Positions 14,645-23,349 of a stretch of DNA of 37,497 nucleotides are shown piece by piece. This DNA is from Deltaproteobacteria bacterium (GTDB taxonomy: Bacteria > Desulfobacterota > DSM-4660 > Desulfatiglandales > HGW-15). Position numbers and translations under genes: made by a program. The notes beneath the pieces were generated by a model. It worked only from the letters and a program-made list of their open reading frames with translations. It did not search any database and was not told where the DNA came from. Numbering within the stretch: the stretch's first letter is position 1; each line of letters begins with the position of its first letter. The DNA lies in contig JAFGFM010000035.1 in NCBI GenBank assembly GCA_016931115.1, positions 1 to 37,497 of the forward strand, given 5' to 3'.

Positions 14645-15589
14645 ATGGAAAATGGATTCCCCGATTTTGAAAAATATGCAGATATGAAAATCCTTATTAT
14701 AAGGGCTGGCGCCCTGGGCGATACACTGATGCTTATGCCCTCCATAAATGCCATGAGGGGTGAGCATGAGATAATTATTGCGGGCAGGTCACCTGCTATA
14801 GAATACCTTGAACCATGGGTAGAGAGGTGCATTGATCTTGAAAGGGGGGAATGGCACAGGCTCTACAATGCTCAAGCCCAATTTGATACGCTGAACATTA
14901 TGCCTGACCAGGTTACAGGTTTTTTAAATGACAGGGATAATATTGTTCTTGATAACCTCTTCCACCTGTTTACAGGCGCAAAGATAGATATATTTCCCCC
15001 TTTCCCCGGTACAGGTAATAAGACCCATGTTGCCCTTTATATGGCAAAAGCCATTCAATCAGCAGGTATCAATATCAACCCCCATGCTGCATTTTCTGAG
15101 GTATTAAAAAAACCCCTTATGGGTCAAAAAAGAGGTAAAGGAAAAGGGATAGTGCTTCACCCCGGCTCAGGGTCAAAGACAAAAAATTACTCACCTGAAT
15201 TCTGGCTGGAGCTGATAAGGGGCATAAGGGATAAAAACCTGTCTGAACCTTTTGACATAAATGTTTTGATCGGCCCGGCTGAACAGGAAATACTTAACGC
15301 CTTTGATAAAATGACAGAGGTTTATGTCTCACATAACAGGGAAGGCCTGCTCTCCATACTTGATAACACATGCCTTTATATTGGTCATGACAGCGGTGTG
15401 ACACACCTTGCGGCCATGATGGGTATAAATACAATTGCACTCTTCAGAAAAAGCCCCATTCAAAACTGGCACCCTCTTGGCCCCTGCGTGAAGATTGTTG
15501 AAGAGATGGGCAATATGAAATCAACACTGGATCAAACTCTGGCCCTTGCACTTGAAGCAATCAGGCAGATGGGAGATACCTGTACCTGA
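14645..15589 (+). CDS. Glycosyltransferase family 9 (ADP-heptose:LPS heptosyltransferase-like)
   Basis: 314 residues. GT9 enzymes move heptose from ADP-heptose to the inner core of lipopolysaccharide on the cytoplasmic face. The N-terminal KILIIRAGALGDTLMLMPSINAM is the diagnostic first strand and glycine loop; GIVLHPGSGSKTKNYSPEFWLELI and YIGHDSGVTHLAAMMGINTIALF mark the nucleotide-sugar domain. The latter contains the GHDSGVTHLAA signature. An alternative start is ATG 14684 (MKILII), which is where most homologues begin; neither has a clear ribosome site. The last 29 bp overlap, tail to tail, with the histidine-kinase gene. It stands alone among unrelated genes, so the glycan target is uncertain. 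Confidence 0.88.
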   Translation: MENGFPDFEKYADMKILIIRAGALGDTLMLMPSINAMRGEHEIIIAGRSPAIEYLEPWVERCIDLERGEWHRLYNAQAQFDTLNIMPDQVTGFLNDRDNIVLDNLFHLFTGAKIDIFPPFPGTGNKTHVALYMAKAIQSAGININPHAAFSEVLKKPLMGQKRGKGKGIVLHPGSGSKTKNYSPEFWLELIRGIRDKNLSEPFDINVLIGPAEQEILNAFDKMTEVYVSHNREGLLSILDNTCLYIGHDSGVTHLAAMMGINTIALFRKSPIQNWHPLGPCVKIVEEMGNMKSTLDQTLALALEAIRQMGDTCT

Positions 15590-17168
15590 TATTCCTCACC
15601 TTTTTCCGGGATGAATGTTCATCAAGCACCATTCTTATCTTGCACGCAATTTCCTGTGTTACAAGGGGTTTCAGGATAAATGCATTTACCCCCATATTGG
15701 CGGCCTTTTCTTCATTAATGCTTTCACTGTAACCTGTGCAGATAATAACCGGTATATCATGCCTTATATTTCTTATGCTCTTTACAAGCTTTGCGCCTGT
15801 AATGCCCGGCATTGTCATATCAGAGATAACAAGATCAAAATAATCAGGGTCTGAGTAAAAGAGCCTGAAGGCATCCCTGCTGTCGGTCATCATGCTCACA
15901 CTGTAACCAAGGTTTTCCAGTATGTTTTTCCAGAGCCTGGTAAGGGCTGCCTCATCATCAACAAACAGGATCTTTTCAGTGCCGCATGGGATATCCTGTT
16001 CACGGGCCAAAAGATCGGACACAGGCTCTCTCTTAACCACAGGGAAATATATCCTGAATGTTGTGCCTGATCCAGGCACACTCTGGACATTTATTGCACC
16101 GCCATAGCTCTTTACAATACCATGCACCACCGCAAGGCCCATGCCTGTGCCCACCCCCTTTTCCTTGGTGGTAAAATAGGGTTCAAAAATCCTTTCTATT
16201 ATATTGGGTGTCATGCCCTGCCCTGTATCGCTTACAGACAAAACTGTATATTTACCCGGAACCATTTCAGGATGTGACACGGTCAGGTTCTCATCAAAGA
16301 TAATATCATAAAGCAACACCTCAAGTATGCCCCCCTCTTCAGCCATAGCGTGTGAGGCATTTGTGCAGAGGTTCATCATTATCTGGTGTATCTGTGTCGG
16401 GTCAGCCATCACAACACCGGCATCCCCCTTAAGGTTTTCTCTTATCTCTATTGTTGATGGCAGGGATGCCTTTAACAGCTTGAGCACCTCTTTTATCACA
16501 GGCTTGAGATACATTGGCCTGAGCTCCTGTTCACTCTTCCTGCTGAATGCAAGTATCTGGGCAACAAGGTCTTTTGCCCGGTAGCCGGCCTTGAGAATCT
16601 CATTAATGGAGTCAAAGGCAGGGTTATTGTTTTTGAGCTGGTAATTGGCAAGCTCTGAATAGCCTATAATAGCAGAAAGTATATTGTTAAAATCATGGGA
16701 AATCCCGCTCGCAAGGGTGCCTATTGCCTCCATTTTCTGCATCTGCTTGAGCTTTTCATCAAAAACTGTACTCTTCGTAACATCATTAATGATGCCCTGT
16801 ACTGACAGTTCACCGTCGTAGGCAACAATTGATGCATTTATCTCGATTCTTATAATGGAGCCCTCTTTTTTAAGACCGGTAAACAGGCCGGATTTTGTAG
16901 GGGCGTTTTCATAGTCATCAGGCCATGTCTGGAGGGTTTTTTCTATTGCTTCATGTTCATTGGGGTGTATGAGGTCCCATATTGTGAGGTCAATCCCCTC
17001 TTCTTCTGTATAGCCGAATATCTCACACACTCTTTTATTGGAAAACAGGAGTCTCCCTGAGAGGATATCAACAATAAAAAGACCGAAGAAGGAATTTTCA
17101 ACCAGGCTGCGGTACCTGTGCTCTATCTGCCTGTAGGCCTTTTTTACTTCATTGGAACTGAATCTCAT
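15561..17168 (-). CDS. PAS-domain hybrid sensor histidine kinase with C-terminal receiver
   Basis: 535 residues from the ATG at 17168, which has AGGA five bases upstream; an ATG at 17180 would add four residues. There is no membrane segment, so this is a cytoplasmic sensor. Order: PAS domain (about 20-135, RSLVENSFFGLFIVD...IINDVTKS), HisKA with the phospho-acceptor in SGISHDFNNILSAIIGYSEL (near 160), HATPase_c with N-box NLCTNASHAM, DTGQGM and TGMGLAVVHGIV, then a receiver (about 405-525) with VDDE, the phospho-acceptor in DLVISDMTMPG, and LKP. It is the type found widely in Desulfobacterota. No response regulator with an output domain lies nearby. The 3' end overlaps the GT9 gene. Confidence 0.92.
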   Translation of the reverse strand: MRFSSNEVKKAYRQIEHRYRSLVENSFFGLFIVDILSGRLLFSNKRVCEIFGYTEEEGIDLTIWDLIHPNEHEAIEKTLQTWPDDYENAPTKSGLFTGLKKEGSIIRIEINASIVAYDGELSVQGIINDVTKSTVFDEKLKQMQKMEAIGTLASGISHDFNNILSAIIGYSELANYQLKNNNPAFDSINEILKAGYRAKDLVAQILAFSRKSEQELRPMYLKPVIKEVLKLLKASLPSTIEIRENLKGDAGVVMADPTQIHQIMMNLCTNASHAMAEEGGILEVLLYDIIFDENLTVSHPEMVPGKYTVLSVSDTGQGMTPNIIERIFEPYFTTKEKGVGTGMGLAVVHGIVKSYGGAINVQSVPGSGTTFRIYFPVVKREPVSDLLAREQDIPCGTEKILFVDDEAALTRLWKNILENLGYSVSMMTDSRDAFRLFYSDPDYFDLVISDMTMPGITGAKLVKSIRNIRHDIPVIICTGYSESINEEKAANMGVNAFILKPLVTQEIACKIRMVLDEHSSRKKVRNIRYRYLPSA

Positions 17169-17341
17169 AATAATCCTCATTCATTGTGAAAGATTATCAC
17201 TAACCCTGTCTTGCTGAAGTAATTCTAAAGAAGTCAGCATTATATGCCCACAAAAACTGGAAGGCAATGGAAATTTTTTAATTTTAAAACCCGCTCTTTT
17301 ACCCACTCATTTGCCGGTAATTTTTACAGGGAGGGGTAAAA

Positions 17342-18154
17342 TCAGATAGATTCAAGAAAGCTTGCAGGGTCACCTTCCTTACGAATACCAAGGCGTGTAA
17401 GTGCAAAATCATATTTTACCGGGTCTTCAGGTATGATCCTTTTAAAGGCATTCGTTATCTGTATGGCTGTAACCATATTTGCCTGTTTACGCACGGTCAT
17501 CTTCATGCCTGACCCGATATTATACATATGGGTATCAAGAGGTATAATCAGTTTTGAGGGGGATATCATATCCCACCCACCGGGGTCTACAGCATCCCTT
17601 CTTACCATCCACCTCAAAAAAAGATTCAGCCTTTTACATGCGCTGCCTCTGTCAGGTATGGGGATAAGGCTGTTTTTAATGCCCCCTGACTCATGGGTGA
17701 GTCTCTTTACAAAACGGGAAAGGCCGGGCAGGATATTTTCATTTGATTCCATGTACCCTGATAAAAAGGCATTTAAAAGAGAGCCATCTGTTTTAATAAT
17801 TTTTTTAATAGCCCTGAGCATGCCTGATACATCATCCCCTGTGGTAAAGCGGTGTTTGAAGCCGTTAAAACTCTCTCTTAATCTCTTTTCTGTTGTTTCC
17901 ATAAGATAGTTGTATGGAGAGGGAGAGATGATATTTAATATAGTCGATACACTCTTAAGTATCTGTGCCACCCTGCCATATGCAAGGGATGAGGCAATGA
18001 TTCCAACTATCTCCCTGTCACGGATATCATCATAATCATAAAGGAATTCAAGCGGGTCAGGGTGCACGAACTCCCTTTTGTTGTAGTGGGAATAGAGCTC
18101 TTCGAGTTTTTGTTTCAGATTCAAATCTGTCTTACTGTTTTTCATGATAACCAT
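17342..18154 (-). CDS. TIGR02757 (DUF2400) family protein
   Basis: 270 residues; an alternative ATG lies three codons in (18145). The family is uncharacterised. Diagnostic blocks are NKREFVHPDPLEFLYDYDDIRDREIVGIIASSLAYGR near the start, KRLNLFLRWMVRRDAVDPGGWDMI, and PLDTHMYNIG with a final PVKYDFALTRLGIRKEG. The helical layout and the LDTH element recall HhH-GPD base-excision glycosylases, which is the usual speculation for this family. The gene begins six bases after the stop of the zinc-ribbon partner gene, so it belongs to the same transcript. Confidence 0.88.
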   Translation of the reverse strand: MVIMKNSKTDLNLKQKLEELYSHYNKREFVHPDPLEFLYDYDDIRDREIVGIIASSLAYGRVAQILKSVSTILNIISPSPYNYLMETTEKRLRESFNGFKHRFTTGDDVSGMLRAIKKIIKTDGSLLNAFLSGYMESNENILPGLSRFVKRLTHESGGIKNSLIPIPDRGSACKRLNLFLRWMVRRDAVDPGGWDMISPSKLIIPLDTHMYNIGSGMKMTVRKQANMVTAIQITNAFKRIIPEDPVKYDFALTRLGIRKEGDPASFLESI

Positions 18155-18160
18155 CTCTTA

Positions 18161-19390
18161 TCAGAGTGTCATCCCGAATTCAAGGGATTGCCTGTTAATG
18201 CTGATACCAGTCTCTTCATTTATCATGTCAAAACGGCTCTTTTTAAAAGGCAGATAGATAAGGCACTTTTCATTGATTTCAAAACTGGTTTGCGGCAGCA
18301 GAGGCAGGATATTTTTTTTCATAACCGCTGATGCGGCAAGAATAATCTTAAGGGCCTGAACAGCCTCCATCAGGGGAAGCGTAACCGGGTGTATACCCTT
18401 TGATGGGATGATATCCACAGGGTCATAATCAGCCATCTGCATTATTGTAAACTGGCGGGCAAGATTAAGGAACATCTTTGGCCTGATCTTAAAGGCAGGA
18501 GAGATATAGCTCATGGCTCTTGAACCGCGCCTTTTATCTATTATAAAGGGCTGATTGGTCACTCTCACAAAATCGCCAAAGGTATCTATATCTACACCCT
18601 TTGCCTGCGCAGTAATCTTCCAGAAGGGGATAAAAATAGTGTCATTAGACTGTTTTGCAGAGAAGATTACCTCTATCTCAGAAAATTTACCATTCTTTAC
18701 ATCCCATCCCTTAAGGCAATTGTCACAAAGGAGTACGACGCTCTCCCTTTCTCCCTTCATGTCTGAACCGCACTCAGGACAGAGCATTGGGATAAAGGAG
18801 ACGGATTCAGGGGTTTTATCAGCTATCCTTGAGTCTATATCCTCTTCAGAAACAAAGGATTCTGCCAGGGCTCTTTTAAGAATGGCATCATGGAGTTTCC
18901 CATTCTCTATATATACAGGCAGATAAAAAATACTCATTGTCTCACCAATGAATGCCCTGTGGAGCAGCACATCACTCCCCTCATAAGAAGTGAGCCTTGC
19001 TGCCTTTGTGAGGATATCTGCGGCCTTGAGGGTGAATTTCATGAACCTGCCTGCTGTATCACCCCGCGCAAACCTCGCCTTCATGGCCTGTGGCCTGAAA
19101 CCAAGGGAAATTGGTATACCGGCAAGGTTTACCCCTGCCTGTGTGATATCAATTACCCTGTGATCAACAGACGCATTGGTACAAAAAAAGATGTTGCCCC
19201 TGAACCTGAGATAAGGGATATGGATGATCTCCTTTTCAGCTGCCTTATGGGGAAGTATATACCGGAAGTAACCATGTGCAAACATGTAACTCTGCACATC
19301 GCAATGAGGGCAGGTCAAAATTCTGTCTCGCTCTGAAAGCTCAAGGGGAGCGCCGCACTGCGGGCACTCCTGTTCTATGACAAATCCCAT
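18161..19390 (-). CDS. Two-zinc-ribbon protein, partner of the SPFH protein
   Basis: 409 residues. A TFIIB-like zinc ribbon opens the protein (CPQCGAPLELSERDRILTCPHC, about residues 9-30) and a second lies in the middle (CPECGSDMKGERESVVLLCDNC). The rest is mixed alpha/beta without membrane segments. The start codon overlaps the stop of the upstream SPFH gene by one base (TGATG), which signals fixed stoichiometry with that protein. The arrangement recalls the zinc-ribbon plus SPFH pair YdjG-YdjI of Bacillus, part of a Psp-like membrane-stress set, but no PspA or TPM protein is present here. Function unknown. Confidence 0.75.
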   Translation of the reverse strand: MGFVIEQECPQCGAPLELSERDRILTCPHCDVQSYMFAHGYFRYILPHKAAEKEIIHIPYLRFRGNIFFCTNASVDHRVIDITQAGVNLAGIPISLGFRPQAMKARFARGDTAGRFMKFTLKAADILTKAARLTSYEGSDVLLHRAFIGETMSIFYLPVYIENGKLHDAILKRALAESFVSEEDIDSRIADKTPESVSFIPMLCPECGSDMKGERESVVLLCDNCLKGWDVKNGKFSEIEVIFSAKQSNDTIFIPFWKITAQAKGVDIDTFGDFVRVTNQPFIIDKRRGSRAMSYISPAFKIRPKMFLNLARQFTIMQMADYDPVDIIPSKGIHPVTLPLMEAVQALKIILAASAVMKKNILPLLPQTSFEINEKCLIYLPFKKSRFDMINEETGISINRQSLEFGMTL

Positions 19391-20523
19391 CAGTCGCCCA
19401 GTTTTTCACCGCATTGATTGCAGAAGGTTGCCCCCGGTAAATTTTCAGTGGAGCATTTTTTACACAGCCTTGTAGCAGGTTTTTCATCTGCCGGATGGCC
19501 GCATCTGGAGCAAAACCTTGCGTTTGGCGGTAGATTCTTGCCGCAGTTGGCGCACTGGCTGAACACAACCTGCTGGTGCCCGCATAAGGGGCAAAATTTT
19601 GATTCATTCGGGATTGAGTTTCCGCAGTCAGGGCATTTACTCTCCTTCTGTGCATCCCCCTGATGGTTCTTTTGCCCTGGCTTTAACATCTCTGCAAACA
19701 TGGCAGGCATCATGAGGCCCAGACCCATGCCCATGCCTGAGCCTGCGTCTCCTGTGTTTTCCGATGCCTTTTCAATGGCCATTGCCGCCTTCATCTTGAC
19801 AAGCCTGTCAAGGTCATCAAAGACCTCCAGCCTGCTCTTGTCATCAATGGCCTTCTGTACCTCTGGCGGTGGCGTGATTGATGTGATAAATATCTGGCTC
19901 AGGGCCAGGCCGAATCTGGAAAAGTCCTCCTGAAGCCGTTTTTGAAGGCCGTCAGCCAGTTCATCATACCTGCCTGTAAGGTTTATTATGCTGTCAAGGT
20001 GCTCACCCAGGTGATCATTAAAACGGGAGACAATCACCTTTTTCAGGTAATCACCGATCTCATCCGCACTGTACATCCCCATTGTGCCTACGAGGCTGTT
20101 TATAAAAAGCACCGGCTGAACAATCCTGATATTGAATATGCCGTGGGCCCTTAATCGTATAAGACCCAGCGCTGTATCCCTGAATGCAACAGGGTCCCTT
20201 GTGCCCCATTTCAGGTTGGTAAAGACCTTGAGGTTTACCATGTAGACCTCAGCCCTGAGCGGACTGTTCATGCCCCACGGTGCAGAGAGCAGCTTTGTAA
20301 GTACAGGGATATTGCCTGTCTTAAGGGTGTGTCTTCCCGGGCCGAATGCATCCACTGCCTTGCCCTTGTAAAACAATACAGCGGCCTGACTCTCACGCAC
20401 AATAAGCTGGGCCCCGAATTTCAGTTCGCCTGAACCCTTTTCCGGTATTCTGTGTGTGAGCTCATTGCCTGTCTCATCAAACCATTCGATCAGTTCAAGA
20501 AAAACAAGGTTGTCTGTTCCCAT
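19390..20523 (-). CDS. Cytosolic SPFH-domain protein with three C-terminal zinc ribbons (YdjI-like)
   Basis: 377 residues. The first two thirds form an SPFH/band-7 domain of the type named 'virion core protein': KFGAQLIVRESQAAVLFYKGKAVDAFGPGRHTLKT, then DPVAFRDTALGLIRLRAHGIFNIRI and a helical LSQIFITSITPPPEVQKAIDDKSRLEVFDDLDRLVKMKAAMAIEKA segment. A GMGMGLGLMMPAMF glycine-rich hinge leads to three zinc ribbons at about 295-375 (CPDC..CPLC, CANC..CSRC, CKKC..CNQC). There is no signal or membrane anchor. In Bacillus the homologue YdjI helps recruit PspA to the membrane. The stop overlaps the partner's start; the diguanylate cyclase ends 15 bp upstream. Confidence 0.85.
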   Translation of the reverse strand: MGTDNLVFLELIEWFDETGNELTHRIPEKGSGELKFGAQLIVRESQAAVLFYKGKAVDAFGPGRHTLKTGNIPVLTKLLSAPWGMNSPLRAEVYMVNLKVFTNLKWGTRDPVAFRDTALGLIRLRAHGIFNIRIVQPVLFINSLVGTMGMYSADEIGDYLKKVIVSRFNDHLGEHLDSIINLTGRYDELADGLQKRLQEDFSRFGLALSQIFITSITPPPEVQKAIDDKSRLEVFDDLDRLVKMKAAMAIEKASENTGDAGSGMGMGLGLMMPAMFAEMLKPGQKNHQGDAQKESKCPDCGNSIPNESKFCPLCGHQQVVFSQCANCGKNLPPNARFCSRCGHPADEKPATRLCKKCSTENLPGATFCNQCGEKLGD

Positions 20524-20538
20524 AAGATTTTATTCCTC

Positions 20539-21894
20539 TTATTTAGTTGATAATCCTTTCTGGCTTTCCTTTAATTCATACATGGCACTGTCGGCCCTGT
20601 CTATAAAAGACTCTATTGTGTCGTTCTCCATTATCATTGCTATACCTGCGCTGACAGAGAGGCTTATCTCCCCGTGTTTCTGTGAGACAAACCGTCTTTT
20701 TTTCAGGTTTTTGTTGAATACCTCTATCTTTTGCCTGGCCATCTCTTCTGTAAGATCTTCGATTATTACTGTAAACTCATCACCGCCATACCTGGCTATG
20801 AAGTCATCCTTTCTGAAGCTTTCCTCAAGGCATTCGGATATCTTTTTAAGCACCTTGTCACCGGCGATATGGCCGAGCTTGTCATTGATATCTTTAAATT
20901 TATCCACATCAAATACTATTAATGCAAATTCCTTTTTCCGGGTCTTATAGTTCTCAAAGGTCTCTTTTATCTTTACATCAAAGGCCCCGCGCGTGAAGAG
21001 CCCTGTAAGAGCGTCCCTCATGGCTGCCTTCTGATACTCCTTTGCCTTAACCGATATCTGCTGTGCCTTTTTTTCTACCAGGTTGATCCTCTGGTTAAGC
21101 CTTTCTATACTCTCCTTTGCTGCGGCTGTCTTTTCCAGTTCCTGCTTTTTCTTCAGGGATACAAGGTCTTTAATCTTGACAAGTTTTCCTATAACCGCCT
21201 CTTTGATCTCCTCTATTGTTGAATATGAATCAAATGATTCTGTGATATTACCTACCTGCCGGTTGATGTCAGATTCAAAATTTTCCATATCCTTAATATT
21301 TGAATCACCACTGAAATCTGTGACAAGGCTCTTTTCAAGCTCCTTTACCTGACCGAGCAGATTGATGAAGGTATTGTTTATCTCGGTAAAATCCTTTGAT
21401 ATCTTGATCTTTATCTTACCGATAAAATCCAGAAGCTTATCTGAAGGTTTCTTGATATCTATTTCAGCAGGTATGCCTTTACATTCAAGCTTGATGGAGT
21501 CGGCTGCCTTTTTCATATCATCAGACACAGGATAAAAATCCTCAAGGATTGCTGCCATGATCCTTTTTATAGCCCTGCATGACTCAATAAACCTCTCTGA
21601 AAGCAGCTCTATTTCATTTATCTGTTCACCCCCGCTTTCACGCTCCTTTGCAAGAAGTGAGTCCTTGAGGTCACGGTTAAGGGCTATAATATCATCAAGC
21701 CTTATCTCCCCTTCAGGGATTATTCTCTCCTTTATTCCCCTGATCTTTACAGATATCTCTTCCTGGCCTGCTGCCAGGAGATTGAATGAATTAAGGAGCT
21801 CTATCATCAGCTCCCTTTCCTCTCTCCTGGACTCTAAAAGTTTGATAAAGTCCTTCTTTAATTGCGCTATTTCATCCTTTTTTGTATCTGCCAT
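20539..21894 (-). CDS. GGDEF diguanylate cyclase with long helical N-terminal region
   Basis: 451 residues. The C-terminal third (about 285-445) is a GGDEF domain that makes cyclic di-GMP from two GTP: DALTGLFTRGAFD at its start, VFDVDKFKDINDKLGHIAGDKVL for metal and base, and the active-site RYGGDEF at residues 368-374. An inhibitory I-site RxxD (RKDD) stands five residues before it, so product inhibition is expected. The first 270 residues are charged, mostly helical and without membrane segments, ending in a coiled coil (KKKQELEKTAAAKESIERLNQRINLVEKKAQQI). This looks like a cytoplasmic sensory or docking part. It lies between citrate synthase (26 bp upstream) and the SPFH gene. Confidence 0.92.
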   Translation of the reverse strand: MADTKKDEIAQLKKDFIKLLESRREERELMIELLNSFNLLAAGQEEISVKIRGIKERIIPEGEIRLDDIIALNRDLKDSLLAKERESGGEQINEIELLSERFIESCRAIKRIMAAILEDFYPVSDDMKKAADSIKLECKGIPAEIDIKKPSDKLLDFIGKIKIKISKDFTEINNTFINLLGQVKELEKSLVTDFSGDSNIKDMENFESDINRQVGNITESFDSYSTIEEIKEAVIGKLVKIKDLVSLKKKQELEKTAAAKESIERLNQRINLVEKKAQQISVKAKEYQKAAMRDALTGLFTRGAFDVKIKETFENYKTRKKEFALIVFDVDKFKDINDKLGHIAGDKVLKKISECLEESFRKDDFIARYGGDEFTVIIEDLTEEMARQKIEVFNKNLKKRRFVSQKHGEISLSVSAGIAMIMENDTIESFIDRADSAMYELKESQKGLSTK

Positions 21895-21920
21895 AAGGTG
21901 TCCTGTCCTGTCTTAGATAA

Positions 21921-23216
21921 TTATTTATCTTTTCTTTCAGACATGGGGATATAATCCCTCTCATTAAGACCGATATATACCTGCCTCGGTCTCTGGATCT
22001 TCCACTCAGGGTCTTCCATGCTCTCTTTCCACTGGGCGATCCATCCCGGGAGCCTGCCAATGGCAAACAGAACCGTGAACATATTGATTGGTATGGAGAT
22101 CGACCTGAGCAGAATACCTGAATAAAAGTCTATATTGGGGTACAGGTTATGGTCAATAAAGTAAGGGTCTTTCAGGGCAACCTCCTCAAGCTCCATGGCG
22201 ATATCCAGCAGCGGGTCACTGATATTTAGTTTTTCTATTACCTTGTAGCACCACTTTTTCATGATGATCGCCCTCGGATCATGTGTCTTGTAGACCCTGT
22301 GCCCGAATCCCATGAGTCGGAAAGGATCGTTTTTATCCCTTGCCCTTGCAACATAGGTGCCAACATTCGACCCGTTTTGCCTTATTTCATCAAGCATCTC
22401 TATTACCGCCTGGTTTGCGCCTCCATGCAGAGGCCCCCAGAGCGCGCATATCCCTGCTGATATGGCTGCATACAGGTTTACACGGGCGCTTCCTACAAGG
22501 CGTACGGCTGCGGTTGAACAATTCTGTTCATGATCCGCATGCAGTATCCAGAAAACGTTCATGGCCTTTACCAGGTCAGGGTCAATTTCATAGGGCCTCA
22601 CAGGTGTTTCAAACATCATATTTAAAAAATTGGCCGCATATGAATAATCATGCCTCGGGTAGACAACACTGTGTCCCCTTGAAATCCTGTATGACATGGC
22701 AGCCATTGTGCGTATCTTTGAAAGCAGCCTTGTAACTGTAAGATTCAGCTCTTCCTGCTCAGACCTTTCCGGTATTTCAGGATAAAAGGCCCTGAGTGCA
22801 TTAACCATTGATGAGAGTATGCCCATGGGATGAGAGCTTCTCGGGAAATTGGAGAAAAAATGCCTCATGTCTTCATGCACCAGGCTGGTGTCATTAAGCA
22901 TTACAGAAAAACCGTTCAGCTCCTTTTGAGAGGGCAATTTGCCATTTATCAGGAGATAGGATGTCTCTACAAATGTTGACTTATCAGCAAGCTGTTCTAT
23001 AGGTATACCCCTGTATCTCAAAACCCCCTTTTCACCGTCCATAAAGGTTATTGTGCTTATACAGCTTCCTGTGTTTGCATAGCCAGGATCAAAGGTGATA
23101 AGCCCTGTCAATTTTCTCAGTGTGGAAATATCAATAGCCTGTTCTCCTTCTGACCCGGTAATTATCGGGAGTTCATAATTCTTCCCGTTGATTGTAAGTA
23201 GTGCCTTTTCTTCCAT
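21921..23216 (-). CDS. gltA: Type II (hexameric) citrate synthase
   Basis: 431 residues with AGGAGGAATAG before the ATG. It condenses oxaloacetate and acetyl-CoA to citrate. Catalytic motifs are complete: HADHEQNCSTAAVRL, the first active-site histidine in LWGPLHGGANQAV, the second in RLMGFGHRVYKTHDPRA, and the aspartate in YPNIDFYSGI. The N-terminal beta domain (LLTINGKNYELPIITGSEG) is the type II feature that carries NADH control in E. coli. Length matches that type. It heads a tightly packed set with the cyclase, SPFH, zinc-ribbon and TIGR02757 genes. In anaerobes some citrate formation uses a different Re-type enzyme, so this Si-type gene is informative. Confidence 0.95.
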   Translation of the reverse strand: MEEKALLTINGKNYELPIITGSEGEQAIDISTLRKLTGLITFDPGYANTGSCISTITFMDGEKGVLRYRGIPIEQLADKSTFVETSYLLINGKLPSQKELNGFSVMLNDTSLVHEDMRHFFSNFPRSSHPMGILSSMVNALRAFYPEIPERSEQEELNLTVTRLLSKIRTMAAMSYRISRGHSVVYPRHDYSYAANFLNMMFETPVRPYEIDPDLVKAMNVFWILHADHEQNCSTAAVRLVGSARVNLYAAISAGICALWGPLHGGANQAVIEMLDEIRQNGSNVGTYVARARDKNDPFRLMGFGHRVYKTHDPRAIIMKKWCYKVIEKLNISDPLLDIAMELEEVALKDPYFIDHNLYPNIDFYSGILLRSISIPINMFTVLFAIGRLPGWIAQWKESMEDPEWKIQRPRQVYIGLNERDYIPMSERKDK

Positions 23217-23349
23217 CTATTCCTCCTGAATGGCTGTATGTCTATTTTTTATCTAAATATTAAGATCAACAATAATATGTAATATTTAGCAAATTGCCAA
23301 TTCTTTTCATAGGTAATTGTATTAAAAAGGATATTCCACTAAGCGAGTG

